A stretch of 63,274 nt of DNA, from NCBI GenBank assembly GCA_946480085.1, contig CAMLHZ010000016.1, positions 1-63,274 of the forward strand. Reading direction: 5' to 3'. The notes below the pieces were generated by a model. The model was not told where the DNA came from. It worked only from the letters and a program-made list of their open reading frames with translations, and did not search any database. The position numbers were made by a program, and so were the translations under genes. The stretch comes from an uncultured Flavobacteriales bacterium (lineage in GTDB: Bacteria > Bacteroidota > Bacteroidia > Flavobacteriales > Crocinitomicaceae). This document shows positions 40,231 to 51,800 of the stretch, piece after piece; within the stretch, counting starts at the first letter, position 1, and every line of letters starts with the position of its first letter.

Positions 40231-43200
40231 TTATTGGAATGTAATTTTTGTTGTTTTGGTAGAACCGTCAATTGTAACTTGTAAGAAGTAAACTCCTGTT
40301 GCCAATTGCAATTCTGTTCTATTTACCTTGAAATCGTGGTGTCCTTTGTTCAACGATTGCTCGCTTTGGATCAAAATGCGTTTTCCGTTTCCATCAACTA
40401 GTTCTAAACCAATTACAGATTCGTTCGCCAGTTCAATAGCCACATTCACTTCTTCCGTTGCAGGATTTGGATAAACCTCCATTCCAGAGCCATTTGAAAG
40501 ATCTATCATTCCAACGGTTGAAGTAACATTTACAATAGATGTTGTTGAGCTTGAACATCCCGTAGTTGGATTGGTATAGGTGTACGTAATTGTGTACGGA
40601 CCACCAACTCCTGCTATTGAAGGATCAAATTCATTTCCTACGATTCCTGTTCCTGTAAAGGTTCCACCTGAAGGAAGACCACTTAAGGTTTCTGAAGCAT
40701 AAGTGTTTCCATAACTAGCATCTAAACCGCTAAAACTTACATTTGGAGCAGCATTCACTGTTATTGTGAATGGAAGAGTAGAGCTAGTACATCCTTGTAC
40801 AGTTTGAGTAACAAAATAAGTTGTAGATCCAACTGTTGAAGCTGCAGGCGTGAATGAAGAACCGTTCGCTGCAACTTGTGTTTGTGCCTGATCAAACGAC
40901 CAGATTACGTTTGACCCAGTTGCCGAATAGTTTGGTATAACATCATTCAAACAAATTGTATTGTCACCTGAAACCGAAGGCATAGCTGGTATTGCAATAA
41001 TTGAAAGTGTAGTTTGTTGTGGCAAACTTGTACAACCTTCTTCTGATGTTTGAGTTACGAAATAATCATAATCACCAACAGTCGTCATTCCCGTTGAGAA
41101 CGCATTACCTGCACCAACAAGAGTTGTCAGATTAGCGTTAGAATACCATTTTAAATCATGTCCAATTGCACTCATTGCTGGTGTTGCAGATCCAAAACAG
41201 CTGTTTACTACTGGAGAAATTGGTGCGCTCGGCTGTTCATGAATTGTAAATGAAACAGATGTGGGTTGACTTTCACAGTTGAAATTGTCAGTTTGAGTTA
41301 CATAATAATTGTATGTTCCATCAGCTGTTTCTGGCGAAGTAAATGTGTTTCCGTTATTCAATAACTGAGAAGTTGCTGCATCCGAATACCACTTTACTCC
41401 TGTTCCGTTTGCATTTAGAACCGGATTTGAAACCGTTTCACAAACGCTTGCATTTTGTGCTGTTGGAGAAACTGGCAATTGTCGAATTGTATAAGTAGTG
41501 TAAGCCGAATTACTTCTGCAACCATTCGCATCAGTTTGTGTTGCATAATACGTATAGTTTCCAGGCACAGAATGAATACTTGTGTAAGTGTTTCCTGATC
41601 CAATTTGATCAGTTAAAGCAGCTGTTGAATACCAGCGAACGTTTGTTCCAGTTGATGAAACTGTCTGTGCTGCATCTCCGAAACAAATGGCATTTCCTGT
41701 CAACACTGGTGAAGATGGAAGTGCGTTGATTGTTACCATAGCAGTTGCTGAAGGTGATGCACAGCCATTTGCTGTTTGTGTTGCGTAGTACGTGGTAGTT
41801 CCAGCAGCTGTTAAACCAGTTGCAAAGTTGTTACCCGTTTGAACCTGTGTAGTCAACGCGCTGTTCGAATACCAGATCACGTTTGTTCCTGATGCTGTTA
41901 AAGCCGGTGTTGCTGTTCCAAAACAAGATGTAGCATTTGTCAATACTGGTGAAGCTGGCAGCGCTGTAATGTTAAATGTTACTGTAGCTGAATTACTTTC
42001 ACAATTGAAACCATCGGTTTGTGTAACATAATAGTTATAGCTTCCTGGAGCTGTTTCGCTCGAAATGTAATTGTTCCCGCTTGTTAAAAGTGCTGTTGCT
42101 CCTGCGTTGGAGAACCATTGAACGGATGAACCCACAGCGGTTAATTGCGGATTACCTGCTCCCTGACAAATAGTTGTATTTGAAACGCTTGGTGAAACTG
42201 GTAACGTTCTTACGATGTACTGTGTGTTAGCAGCATTACTTACACAGTTATTTGCATCTGTTTCTGTTGCATAATAGTTGTAAGTTCCTGAAGCATTTTC
42301 TGTACTTGTGAAGTTATTTCCTGTTCCAACTAAAGTGGAAGCTGATGCATCAGAATACCATTTGATATTTGTTCCAGTAGCATTTATGGCAACCGGAGTT
42401 TCTCCAAAACAGATTGCGTTTCCAGTTGTGGTTGGAGTGGTAGGAAGCGAATGAATCGTCACCAATGCGCTTGTTGGTGAAGAAACACAACCGTTCATGC
42501 TTTGAGTTGCGTAGAAGGTAGTTGTTCCAACGCTTGTTAATCCTGTTGCAAATGTATTTCCTGTATGCACCTGGTTTGATAGTCCGGCATCGTTATACCA
42601 AACAACATTGTTTCCTGAAGTATTCAAATCACTCAATGAAGTTCCGAAACAAGCGGTAACAGGTGAAACTGAAAGTGCTTCTGGAGTGGGAGTTATCGTC
42701 ACAAAAATACTATCCGAATAAGATCTTCCGTTGTTCGCATATGCTGTTGCTTTGTACCAGCCTGTTTGTGTTACATAACGTTGTGTGGAAGTAGAATTAT
42801 CGTTCCAAACATTTACTACATCTGCAGTTGTGTTTGCCGTTAATTGAACACTGTCACAAGCTGAAATAGCATTTCCTAATTCAAACTTGGGCTCAATTGC
42901 CATTGCTCCTAAGAATTCTTTTCGGGAAAAAACAATTGTTGTAGCTCCGTTGAAGGTTACGTTTTCATTGTTTGCGTCAGTCACTGCAGTAGTTCCTGAT
43001 GGATGTTGGAAGGAAACAAATCCGTATCGTCCATCTGGAGTAAATGTTAACCCTGTTGGTTCTGATCCTGTTGGTGTTACACAAAACAAATCAATTTTCG
43101 GTACGGCAGGTGTGTGATCAGGACGAATTACCCAAAGGTGTCCGCGACCTCCATCTTGTTGTGCCCAGCAATTCCCTTCGTTATCAAAAGCAAGGTTGTC

Positions 43201-45798
43201 AATTCCTGTTCCCCAGCTTTCGTTGATTGTTCCATCAGCATAGGTGATTGGATAACTTGTATTCGTAACCCACGCTTCAATATTGCTTACGGTTGTTCCG
43301 TTATCGTTAAAGCGCCATACGGTTCCTGTTCCTTTTGATGTGAAGTACATTTTTCCGTCAGGACCAAATTCGATATCCTCCGGACCATTCCAGTTTGTTC
43401 CACCAAGTGAAGTAATTATTGACGAAACAGTATTTCTTTCAGCAATTGTTGTATTGGGAACTTGAACCCAAGTACCCGTTGTTGAAGTGGCGTTATCGCG
43501 TTTTAAGACGTAAAGTGTTCCTGCTTTCAATTGACCTTTAACGGTCATTACATATTTGTAAACTCCCGATGTACCACCATCTTCGGCTTGATATGCCACA
43601 GTACTATCAGCACTCACACAAATGTTTTCGTGATTCATTCGACCCATTGCCCATAATTTGTCTGGTGTTCCGTTTCCATCCTGGTCAACAATTCTTCCGG
43701 TCACAGGATCAATTTCTACTTGCCAGCCACGATCGTGGTATCCATCACCATTAACATCACCAGTCGTATATGTTTCCTCTGAAGTTACAACCGTTCCCCA
43801 TGGAGTAACTCCTCCGGAACAGTTTCTGGTTGTTCTAACCAATGGTGTAAAATCAACTTGACGAGCTGAATCTTTTACCCACAATTTGTTGTTGTCATTA
43901 AAATGCAATGAAACCAAAGAAACATCTCCCGGATCATTTTCGTGATTCACAGAAAGAACTCCCAAAGTACTGCTTCCGTTTGTTGGAATGAAACCAGTAA
44001 AGTCATTGTTTAAAGGAACAGCATTCGCAGTATTGGTGTAAAAACCAGTTGTTCCTTGCTTCATGATTTTTTGGAATGTATGTGTTGAAGGAATGACCAA
44101 TCCTGCTGTTTGTGCCGAAGGTTTTACTGATGTAAAACATCCGATTTCCATATTCGTACTTGGATCACAATCGATAAATGGAGCTGCTACAGTGGCTGTT
44201 TGTGCCTGTGATTGTAAGTCGATCTTTAAATCGAAACGTAAGTCTGTTTCTGTAGCATTAAACTTGTGAACTTCAACAGCAATAACGTTATCGCCAATCT
44301 GAAGAGCAGAAATTGGGAGATAAATAGTCATCCACTGATTTTCTTCTGCTCCTTCAATTGGACCCAAAGCTGTAGTTTGGAAAGCAATTGTTCCCATTGG
44401 CAGATTATTTCTGTACACATTCACGCCATTCAGATAGATCATCGCTGCATCATCTCTTTTTAGCTGAATTTTAACTGTAGAAAGTCCAGCTGTAGAAGCA
44501 ATATTGAAATGCTTTCTGAAATAGGTTGTAATGTGTTTTTGAGCGATGTTCGAACCGTAACTTACCGTTGTTGCTTCGTCTCCGTTTCCATAACCAAGAG
44601 GTGCATTTCCCGTTGACCATGAAGCGTCGTTAAATGAATTTATTGACCAGCTTGTTCCTAAGTTAGCACCAGAATCGTTGAATAACCATGCTGAACCTGC
44701 TGCAAGAGCATTAATGTCGTTTGCAATTGGTTGCGCAGACAAATCAAAATAGATGTCAGAACTATTGGCTGTTACCTGATGAATTTCAATAGCGAAGGTG
44801 TTATTTCCAATTAGAAATGCCGTTTTAGGCAGGGTAACAATAAACGAAGAGGCTGTAGTTCCAACCGTAACATTTGCAAGTGTTGAATAAGTTACCGTTC
44901 CTGCAGCTAAATTTCTTCTAAAAATTTCTGTTCCGTTTAAGTGAACAACTGCTCCATCGTCGATAGTCAAAGTTAATTTGACAGAGTCAATTGCGCTGTA
45001 CATTGATGCTGGAATATTCGCTGTTTTGCGAAAGTAAGTTGTAGGATATTTTGCATTGGTGTTTGAACCGTAACTTACAGTTGTTAAAACTCCCGTCATT
45101 CCATAACCAAGCGGAGCAATTCCATTTGTCCATGCAGAATCATCGAATCCGCTTCCTGTCCATGTTGTTCCTAAATCCGTTCCTGAGTCTTTGAATTTCC
45201 AAACGGTTCCAGCGCCAATAATTGGTTGATCTACTACATTTTCAAGTGATAGGTCAAACAAGATATCTGAGCTGGTTAAAGCTGTTTGGTGAATTTCTAC
45301 AGCGATGAGGTTAGTTCCTTGTACAAATGCCGAAGCTGGAAGAGCGTAAACAACAGTCACATTTTCGTTTAACGGAGCAAGTGTTTGATAGGTGAATGCT
45401 CCTGCTGGCATATTTGAGCGAACAACTTCGTTCCCGTTAATATAAATTACGGCGCCGTCGTCTCGCTTCAATGTCAGTTTCACAAATTGAATTTGACTGA
45501 TGTCTGGAATAGTGAAGTTTTTTCTAAAATAGGTTGTAATGAATTTGTTGTTGGCATCACTACCATAATTCACAACCGTACTTACACCACCACCAGCTGG
45601 ATAACCAAGTGCCGCGTTTCCGTCGGACCAGGCAGAATCGTCAAATCCAACATTTTTCCATGTTGTTCCCTGATCGGTTCCGTTGTCAAGATAATGCCAG
45701 TTACTTCCCAATCCAATGATTTGTCCAAACGAGTTGATGGAACAAATCACTGAAAATGTAACTAGCAGGATTTTAGTTAATTGTACTGCTTTTTTCAT
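40231..45798 (-). CDS. Giant secreted PhoX/Ig-repeat T9SS type A protein
   Basis: 1855 residues: signal peptide; three tandem galactose-binding-like modules (about 30-195, 195-365, 365-540), each with W-x-Y/F-x-D-x-G-T, FDDSAW and YFRK..F then VEIHQ or VEVHK; a PhoX-type (DUF839) phosphatase-like beta-propeller with VNHEND, GGVTPWGTVVTSEETY, GRMNHENI and GPEDIEFGPDGKMYFT (about 550-1040); eight Ig-like repeats of about 80 residues with the core G-T-N-V-x-W-Y-S; and a type A sorting tail (VYPNPATEEVNVAIELANES, end TTKITFQ). Probably a surface enzyme acting on phosphoesters. The Ig repeats lack extra domains and likely form a stalk. Confidence 0.87.
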   Translation of the reverse strand: MKKAVQLTKILLVTFSVICSINSFGQIIGLGSNWHYLDNGTDQGTTWKNVGFDDSAWSDGNAALGYPAGGGVSTVVNYGSDANNKFITTYFRKNFTIPDISQIQFVKLTLKRDDGAVIYINGNEVVRSNMPAGAFTYQTLAPLNENVTVVYALPASAFVQGTNLIAVEIHQTALTSSDILFDLSLENVVDQPIIGAGTVWKFKDSGTDLGTTWTGSGFDDSAWTNGIAPLGYGMTGVLTTVSYGSNTNAKYPTTYFRKTANIPASMYSAIDSVKLTLTIDDGAVVHLNGTEIFRRNLAAGTVTYSTLANVTVGTTASSFIVTLPKTAFLIGNNTFAIEIHQVTANSSDIYFDLSAQPIANDINALAAGSAWLFNDSGANLGTSWSINSFNDASWSTGNAPLGYGNGDEATTVSYGSNIAQKHITTYFRKHFNIASTAGLSTVKIQLKRDDAAMIYLNGVNVYRNNLPMGTIAFQTTALGPIEGAEENQWMTIYLPISALQIGDNVIAVEVHKFNATETDLRFDLKIDLQSQAQTATVAAPFIDCDPSTNMEIGCFTSVKPSAQTAGLVIPSTHTFQKIMKQGTTGFYTNTANAVPLNNDFTGFIPTNGSSTLGVLSVNHENDPGDVSLVSLHFNDNNKLWVKDSARQVDFTPLVRTTRNCSGGVTPWGTVVTSEETYTTGDVNGDGYHDRGWQVEIDPVTGRIVDQDGNGTPDKLWAMGRMNHENICVSADSTVAYQAEDGGTSGVYKYVMTVKGQLKAGTLYVLKRDNATSTTGTWVQVPNTTIAERNTVSSIITSLGGTNWNGPEDIEFGPDGKMYFTSKGTGTVWRFNDNGTTVSNIEAWVTNTSYPITYADGTINESWGTGIDNLAFDNEGNCWAQQDGGRGHLWVIRPDHTPAVPKIDLFCVTPTGSEPTGLTFTPDGRYGFVSFQHPSGTTAVTDANNENVTFNGATTIVFSRKEFLGAMAIEPKFELGNAISACDSVQLTANTTADVVNVWNDNSTSTQRYVTQTGWYKATAYANNGRSYSDSIFVTITPTPEALSVSPVTACFGTSLSDLNTSGNNVVWYNDAGLSNQVHTGNTFATGLTSVGTTTFYATQSMNGCVSSPTSALVTIHSLPTTPTTTGNAICFGETPVAINATGTNIKWYSDASASTLVGTGNNFTSTENASGTYNYYATETDANNCVSNAANTQYIVRTLPVSPSVSNTTICQGAGNPQLTAVGSSVQWFSNAGATALLTSGNNYISSETAPGSYNYYVTQTDGFNCESNSATVTFNITALPASPVLTNATSCFGTATPALTASGTNVIWYSNSALTTQVQTGNNFATGLTAAGTTTYYATQTANGCASPSATAMVTINALPSSPVLTGNAICFGDAAQTVSSTGTNVRWYSTAALTDQIGSGNTYTSIHSVPGNYTYYATQTDANGCRSNSAYTTYTIRQLPVSPTAQNASVCETVSNPVLNANGTGVKWYSDAATSQLLNNGNTFTSPETADGTYNYYVTQTDNFNCESQPTSVSFTIHEQPSAPISPVVNSCFGSATPAMSAIGHDLKWYSNANLTTLVGAGNAFSTGMTTVGDYDYFVTQTSEEGCTSLPQQTTLSIIAIPAMPSVSGDNTICLNDVIPNYSATGSNVIWSFDQAQTQVAANGSSFTPAASTVGSTTYFVTQTVQGCTSSTLPFTITVNAAPNVSFSGLDASYGNTYASETLSGLPSGGTFTGTGIVGNEFDPSIAGVGGPYTITYTYTNPTTGCSSSTTSIVNVTSTVGMIDLSNGSGMEVYPNPATEEVNVAIELANESVIGLELVDGNGKRILIQSEQSLNKGHHDFKVNRTELQLATGVYFLQVTIDGSTKTTKITFQ

Positions 45799-45976
45799 TG
45801 CATCGATTTTTCTTCTTATAAGTTTTCTCGACGCAAACCTACCCCTACAATGTGAAGTTGGAATGAAGGAATTTAGGTTACTAAATCATTTTATTATTTG
45901 AATCAGATGACTCTGAAATGATTTCAGTTTTAAGCAATATTAAGTAGGAATTAAAAAAATGAAGAAACGATCACTG

Positions 45977-46027
45977 CACTATAAAAATAAGAAGGGGCGA
46001 ATTGTAATTCGCCCCTTCTGTATAGTG
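45977..46027 (-). terminator. Terminator of glyA
   Basis: Perfect stem GAAGGGGCGAATT / AATTCGCCCCTTC (45991-46018), extended by CACTATA (45977-45983) pairing with TATAGTG (46021-46027); minus strand has TTATTTTT after the inner stem. Confidence 0.85.
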
Positions 46028-46041
46028 TTTATGAAGTTTTT

Positions 46042-47313
46042 CTAAACAAACAATGGTCTTCCTGCCATCATTGCATTTACTTCTTTTCGAACTTCGTTAA
46101 TCGTTTCCTCTGATGTAATATCTGAAAGAACGCGGTCAATCAATTTAACAATTTGAACGATTTCAGATTCGTTTATTCCTCTGGTTGTAATTGCCGAAGT
46201 TCCAACACGGATTCCTGAAGTTACAAATGGTGATTCTGTATCAAAAGGAACCATGTTTTTGTTTACGGTAATGTCTGCTTTCACTAAAGTGTTCTCAGCA
46301 TCTTTTCCATTAACACCTTTTGAACGAAGATCGATCAACATGCTGTGATTGTCTGTTCCACCGGAGATAATGGTATATCCTAACTTCATGAATTCATCAG
46401 CCATAACAGCAGCGTTCTTCTGAACTTGTTTCATGTACGTTTTATATTCATCCGTCAATGCTTCACCAAAAGCAACAGCTTTAGCAGCAATCACGTGCTC
46501 CAATGGTCCACCTTGAATTCCAGGGAAAACAGCTGCATCTAATAATGCTCCCATTGATTTCGGGTTGCCGTTGTTCCATTTCAATCCGTACGGATTATCA
46601 AAATTCTTACGCATCATAATTACCCCTCCACGTGGTCCGCGTAATGTTTTGTGCGTTGTTGTAGTTACAATATGACAATGTTCTAACGGGTCGTTCAACA
46701 ATCCAGCAGCAATTAAACCAGCAGGATGGGAAATATCAGCCAAAATTAAAGCTCCAACTTCGTCAGCAATTTTACGGATACGTGCATAATCCCAATCGCG
46801 AGAATGTGCCGAAGCTCCACAAATGATCATTTTTGGTTGTTCCTTACGAGCGACTTCTTCCATCATGTCGTAATCAATTCTTCCTGTTTCTTTTTTTACA
46901 CCGTAGAAATACGGTTTGTACAAACGACCGGAAAAATTAACCGGAGAACCGTGAGTCAAGTGTCCACCATGAGAAAGGTCGAACCCTAAGATTTTATCTC
47001 CAGGCTGTAAGCAAGCTAAAAATACAGCTGCGTTGGCCTGAGCTCCTGAGTGAGGTTGAACATTCGCCCATGTTGCACCAAATAATTGACATAGTCTGTC
47101 GATAGCCAATTGCTCAACTTTGTCAACAACTTCACAACCTCCATAATACCTTTTTCCCGGAAGTCCTTCAGCATATTTGTTCGTTAGTACCGAACCCATT
47201 GCTTCCATTACATCATTTGAAACAAAGTTCTCTGATGCAATTAATTCTATTCCGTGCTCCTGACGCTGACGTTCGTCAGCAATCAAATCAAAAAGTACCT
47301 GATCTCTTTTCAT
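46042..47313 (-). CDS. glyA: Serine hydroxymethyltransferase
   Basis: 423 residues, normal length. [73 protein letters not shown] and the PLP-lysine segment [16 protein letters not shown] are all present. It interconverts serine and glycine, loading tetrahydrofolate with a one-carbon unit. Transcribed alone: a hairpin separates it from the NlpC gene upstream, and it has its own TATATTTG box and terminator. Confidence 0.98.
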   Translation of the reverse strand: MKRDQVLFDLIADERQRQEHGIELIASENFVSNDVMEAMGSVLTNKYAEGLPGKRYYGGCEVVDKVEQLAIDRLCQLFGATWANVQPHSGAQANAAVFLACLQPGDKILGFDLSHGGHLTHGSPVNFSGRLYKPYFYGVKKETGRIDYDMMEEVARKEQPKMIICGASAHSRDWDYARIRKIADEVGALILADISHPAGLIAAGLLNDPLEHCHIVTTTTHKTLRGPRGGVIMMRKNFDNPYGLKWNNGNPKSMGALLDAAVFPGIQGGPLEHVIAAKAVAFGEALTDEYKTYMKQVQKNAAVMADEFMKLGYTIISGGTDNHSMLIDLRSKGVNGKDAENTLVKADITVNKNMVPFDTESPFVTSGIRVGTSAITTRGINESEIVQIVKLIDRVLSDITSEETINEVRKEVNAMMAGRPLFV

Positions 47314-47362
47314 TGTTTATGTGTGTTTTCGACTCAATAAGTCAATTATAGTTTTGGTTCCG

Positions 47363-47370
47363 CAAATATA
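47363..47370 (-). promoter_or_regulatory. -7 box of glyA
   Basis: TATATTTG on the minus strand, exact consensus, 49 bases upstream of the ATG. Confidence 0.45.
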
Positions 47371-47381
47371 AGTTTTCTTTG

Positions 47382-47414
47382 AAAAGGTCACTGAGCGGAG
47401 TCGAAGTGCCTTTT
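47382..47414 (-). terminator. Hairpin/terminator after the NlpC gene
   Basis: Arms AAAAGG..CCTTTT enclosing CACT..AGTG; the core CACTGAGCGGAGTCGAAGTG is a type of short repeat often seen between genes in Flavobacteriales. Read on the minus strand it begins right after the NlpC-gene stop and ends in CCTTTTC. Confidence 0.6.
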
Positions 47415-48178
47415 CATAATCTTTTTATTGAATGATATTTATGCGACAAATAGCCATCTGTTCGCCTTGTAATTCCATTTTCTGTTAAATCGTCTATTCT
47501 CACAAAACCATGCGCGTGCACAATTTCGTTTTCGTTTATTAGAATTCCAACATGATGAATATTCCGGTTGTCGTTGATGAAGAAAACCAAATCTCCTGCA
47601 GAGCGGTCTTCCCATTCTACATCCATTCCGTATTCTACTTGCTGACTTGCGTCACGCGGGAGTTTTACATCGACACAACGAAAAATGGATTGAACCAAAC
47701 CGCTGCAATCAATTCCGGAAACACTTTTTCCGCCCCATAAATAAGGAACATTCAAATAATCCAGAGAAAGATCAATGATAGTTTGGGTTCTGTCTGCACC
47801 AATTTTAAACGGTTCTACAGTTTTGTATTTGAATACTTGAGCTCCAATATTGAATTCACCTTCGTTATCGTCTGGAACAAAAGAGCCTCTGCCAATAACC
47901 TGTTTTCCAAATTCGCCCTCAATAATTCCTGAAAACGATTTGAAAGAACCCAATCCATCTAACCAACGGTTCAATTCTTTTTCTCTCAAAGGGGCAAGTA
48001 ATTTAAAATCTGTCCAACCTTCATAGTTGTCAATTAGCGATCTTACTTTTCGCCACTGGTTATTTGTTTCAAGAATTTCGACAGGTTCGCCAAACAAGAG
48101 CTGAGAAACCATTTCCGCAGCATCGCTATTTATTTCTCGCATTGGAGCAATTGAAGCACTGCAGTATGCGTATGTCAT
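47414..48178 (-). CDS. NlpC/P60 peptidase with SH3 domain
   Basis: 254 residues: SH3b-like N-terminus (about 1-62), a linker domain, and a C-terminal NlpC/P60 cysteine peptidase with YLWGGKSVSGIDCSGLVQ (nucleophile Cys158), a His pair HHVGI (208-209) and VHAHG near 221. The family cuts gamma-D-Glu-diamino acid bonds in peptidoglycan stems; without a signal peptide this one is probably a cytoplasmic or recycling enzyme of the YkfC type. Its ATG overlaps the DinB stop by 4 bases. Confidence 0.88.
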   Translation of the reverse strand: MTYAYCSASIAPMREINSDAAEMVSQLLFGEPVEILETNNQWRKVRSLIDNYEGWTDFKLLAPLREKELNRWLDGLGSFKSFSGIIEGEFGKQVIGRGSFVPDDNEGEFNIGAQVFKYKTVEPFKIGADRTQTIIDLSLDYLNVPYLWGGKSVSGIDCSGLVQSIFRCVDVKLPRDASQQVEYGMDVEWEDRSAGDLVFFINDNRNIHHVGILINENEIVHAHGFVRIDDLTENGITRRTDGYLSHKYHSIKRL

Positions 48179-48753
48179 TTTTTAGGAAATTGAGGGTGTT
48201 TCAATAAATTTAGAGCTTGCTGCATGTGACGTTCGTTGTGGTAAGCCACAAATAAGAATGCATCTCCCAAACGCAAGCGAACAATTTTCGATATAGAAAT
48301 GGGAACTTTCACCTTGCGAAGATTCACAGCAACACTTTTTTCCAGAATGTCTAATAGCTCTTTTTGTCTATTCTGAAAATCAGTAAGGGTATTTTCATTA
48401 ACCAAAGCAGGAGTGACTGTTGGATTATAATCCTTGGGTGCGTTGAATCGTCGTTTGATATTTTTTTCCTTCCCTAATTTCATGCTTTGCCAGGCAGAAC
48501 GTCCTAAAGGTGAACTTGAAAATTGCACATTAGGCGTTCTAAATCGAGTGATCTCAATTTTGTTGATGAATGCAGGATGATAGAAAGATGCGTATCCGTT
48601 TAGATGAGCAAAAACTTCCAGACAACTCCAGGTTTGCCCATTTGGTTTCCAATTCAACTGATTCTCCGAAAGAGAAGTGAATTTTTTCTTTATAAGATCG
48701 AGATTGCGTTCTGTGATAGTGGCAACCTCTTCTAAAAGCCACTGGGTTGTCAT
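48175..48753 (-). CDS. DinB-family protein
   Basis: 192 residues from the ATG at 48753; the extension to 48825 adds a stretch with no domain and runs past the promoter. Four-helix DinB/YfiT-like fold with metal-binding His in CLEVFAHLNGYASFY and the pair H-x3-H in AYHNERHMQQALNLL. Members are thiol transferases or metal-dependent hydrolases; the role here is unknown. Coupled to the NlpC/P60 gene by a 4-base overlap. Confidence 0.83.
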   Translation of the reverse strand: MTTQWLLEEVATITERNLDLIKKKFTSLSENQLNWKPNGQTWSCLEVFAHLNGYASFYHPAFINKIEITRFRTPNVQFSSSPLGRSAWQSMKLGKEKNIKRRFNAPKDYNPTVTPALVNENTLTDFQNRQKELLDILEKSVAVNLRKVKVPISISKIVRLRLGDAFLFVAYHNERHMQQALNLLKHPQFPKK

Positions 48754-48769
48754 ACCAAAAATTTGTGTC

Positions 48770-48796
48770 CAAATATACCCTTTTAACAAGTTACAA
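48770..48796 (-). promoter_or_regulatory. Promoter of DinB-NlpC
   Basis: Minus strand TTG (48794-48796), 16-base spacer, TATATTTG (48770-48777), 16 bases before the ATG at 48753. Confidence 0.55.
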
Positions 48797-48864
48797 GCAA
48801 GTTTAATGAAACAACTATTGTACACTTTTGAGCGTCTACTGTTCTAGTCATAATCAGTATTTTG

Positions 48865-48876
48865 TATATTTAGGTG
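48865..48876 (+). promoter_or_regulatory. -7 box of the 48877 gene
   Basis: TATATTTA (one mismatch to TAnnTTTG) at 48865-48872 with four bases to the ATG. No good -33 TTG. Confidence 0.35.
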
Positions 48877-51800
48877 ATGAAATTTCTAATTGCTCTACTT
48901 TCTCTGCTTTCTACAACTATTCTTGTTGCACAAGAAATAGAGCACAATCACAATATTCATTATTCGTTGATTGAAAACAAAGGTCAATGGGATTCGCCAG
49001 TTTTGTTTCAGTCGAAATCCCAACAGCAGACCATTTGGGTTCAGCAGCATGGATTTATTTATGACATCAGAGATTATTCTGTTCTTGAAAAAGCCCATTT
49101 GAAACCAAACCCGGAAGTTGATTCAATAACCTATAGAAGTACCATTGTTGCCACTGAATTTTTGGGGTCGAATAATGTAACGGCGATTGATAAAGCGAAC
49201 CCAACAACATCCTATTACAATTATTTTTTAGGAAACAATAAAGAGAAATGGGTGAATGATGTTCATGGATTCTCAAGTGCAATACTGAAGAATTTCTATT
49301 CGAATATCGATTTAAAGATTTTGGACGATAATGAACAATTTAAATACGAATTGTGGTGCGCTCCGAATGCTGATATTAGCCAAATTGCGCTTAAAATAAA
49401 AGGAGCTAAAAGTGTTTCCGTAGACGAAGCAGGGAATTTGGTGATTCAAACGGTTTTTGGACCAATCATGGAGAAAAAACCAGTGGCTTATGAAATGCTC
49501 AATGGTAAATTAAAAGAAGTTTCATGTGATTTTGTGGTTCAGGACAATGTGGTGAAATTCCAATTGGGAAACTATTCCAAATTCGCTACGCTTGTCATTG
49601 ATCCTACCTTGGTGTTTGCGACTTATTGTGGCTCAATAACAGATAATTTTGGAATGACAGCCACTTATGGTTACGATGGAACAGCCTATTCAGCAGGAAC
49701 TATTTATGGAAACGCTTATCCAACACCAGACAATTCGGCTTACGACGTTACTTCAAATTTTACGGTTGCGAATATTGGTTCGCCAGTAACTACAGATGCA
49801 TTTATTTCTCGCTATTCCGCTGATGGAACTACCATGCTTTGGACAACATTTCTGGGTGGAGGAGACAATTCTCAAGGAACTGAAACCTCCCATTCCTTGA
49901 TTTGTGACAAACAGAATAACTTGTATATTCTTGGAGTAACATCCAGTACCGATTTTCCTGTTGTGAATGGTTTTCAATCTTCACATGGTGGAGGAACGCC
50001 TCTACAAGTGCAATTCAATGGTTCCAATTTCGGTACTCAAGGAACAGATATTTACGTGGCCAAATTTAGTTCTGATGGACACCAATTGTTGGGTTCTACC
50101 TATGTTGGTGGAAGTTTGAATGACGGTGTAAATTTTAAGGTTACTTCTGGTAGTTACAATACGGTTGCAGCCTATGACTCATTAACAACCAATTATGGGG
50201 ACCAGTTTCGTGGTGAAATCATGATTGACTCCTTAGGAAACTGCATTGTTGCCTCTTGTTCGCGTTCCTCAAATTTCCCAGTATTGAACGCTTTTCAACC
50301 AACGCTTGCTGGAAATCAAGATGGAGTTGTGTTTAAATTGACTTCGGATTTGAGTACTATGCTGTGGTCGAGTTTTTACGGTGGGACGAACAACGATGCT
50401 TGCTATTCTGTGAAAATAGACTCCTCTTATAACATCGTTTTTGCAGGAGGAACTAGTAGTAACAATTTACCCGGAACAACCGGTGGAGTGAACCCCAATT
50501 ACATGGGAGGGAAATCCGATGGGTTTGTAGCGAAATTGACTCCAAATGGACAAACATTGACGCAAGCTACCTATTTAGGAACATCGAATTATGATCAAAC
50601 TTTCTTTGTTGAGATCAATAGAAATGATGATGTGTTTGTTCTAGGGCAATCAACAGGAGGAGTTTATCCGACGATCAACGCAACAAGTAATCCGAATAGC
50701 GGTCAATACATTTCAAAATTGGATCCAACACTTTCGAGTTTTACCAATTCGTTGGTTTTTGGGAACGGGAATGGGAATTTCAATATTTCTCCAGCTGCAT
50801 TTCTGGTCGATATTTGTGGAAACATGTACGTTTCTGGTTGGGGAGCAAACTTGTTACAAGCAAGCCCACTCTCAGGAATGCCAATTTCGTCCAACGCTTT
50901 CCAATCGACACCACCAAATGGATTTGATTTCTACCTAACAGTGATTGATAAAGATTTTGACGGATTACTTTATGGAAGTTATCTTGGAGGAAATCAGGCG
51001 CAAGAACATGTGGATGGAGGAACTTCACGCTTCGATAAAAGTGGAGTGGTGTATCAAAGTGTTTGTGGTGGATGTGGTGCTCATAGTGATTTTCCAACTA
51101 CAACTAATGCTTGGTCGAATAATAACCTAAGTACGAATTGTAATAATTTGGTCTTTAAATTCGATTTTGAATTATTGCCCGAAGCCGAATTTACTACGGA
51201 TGATCTACTTGGATGCGCTGATTTCACTGTTCAATTGCAAAATACTTCACCGCCTTCAGATGCTTATTATTGGGTTTTTGGCAATGGCGACACCTCCACA
51301 GTTTATAGTCCGATAGTTACTTATACGGATCCGGGGACTTATGTCATCAATCTTTATGTTACAGATAGTATTTGCTTATTAACAGATACAGCCACGATAA
51401 CAATCAATGTTTTACCTCCAATTCAGCTTTCTGTTTCTAACGACACATTAACGTGTACACCAGCTCCAATGGTATTTACAGCTGATTCTGATGGAACAGC
51501 AACAAGTTTTGTCTGGTCTTCTGATATTCAGTTTTCAGATACGCTGAATATTGATGTTTCAGATTCTACGTTAACGATTACGCCAGATCAAACAACAACG
51601 TATTATGTCGAGGTTTCGAATGGAGCCTGTAGTAAAATTGACAGCGTCACCGTCAGTATTGTGTCGGGTGATTTGACCATAAACGGTCCTGATACCCTGT
51701 GTTTGGGAAATTCCGGAACGCTAACAGCAGCAATTCAGGTGTCAGGTTTAACCTTTGATTACGTTTGGTCTCCTCTGAATGTGTTGACAACAACTCCTCA

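Noticed and set aside
41000..42700. Regular repeats considered as a CRISPR array
   Set aside because: They are about 240-bp in-frame repeats encoding Ig-like domains of the PhoX protein, not short direct repeats with unique spacers.
48754..48825. Longer DinB N-terminus
   Set aside because: It runs through the likely promoter; the DinB domain begins just after the ATG at 48753.
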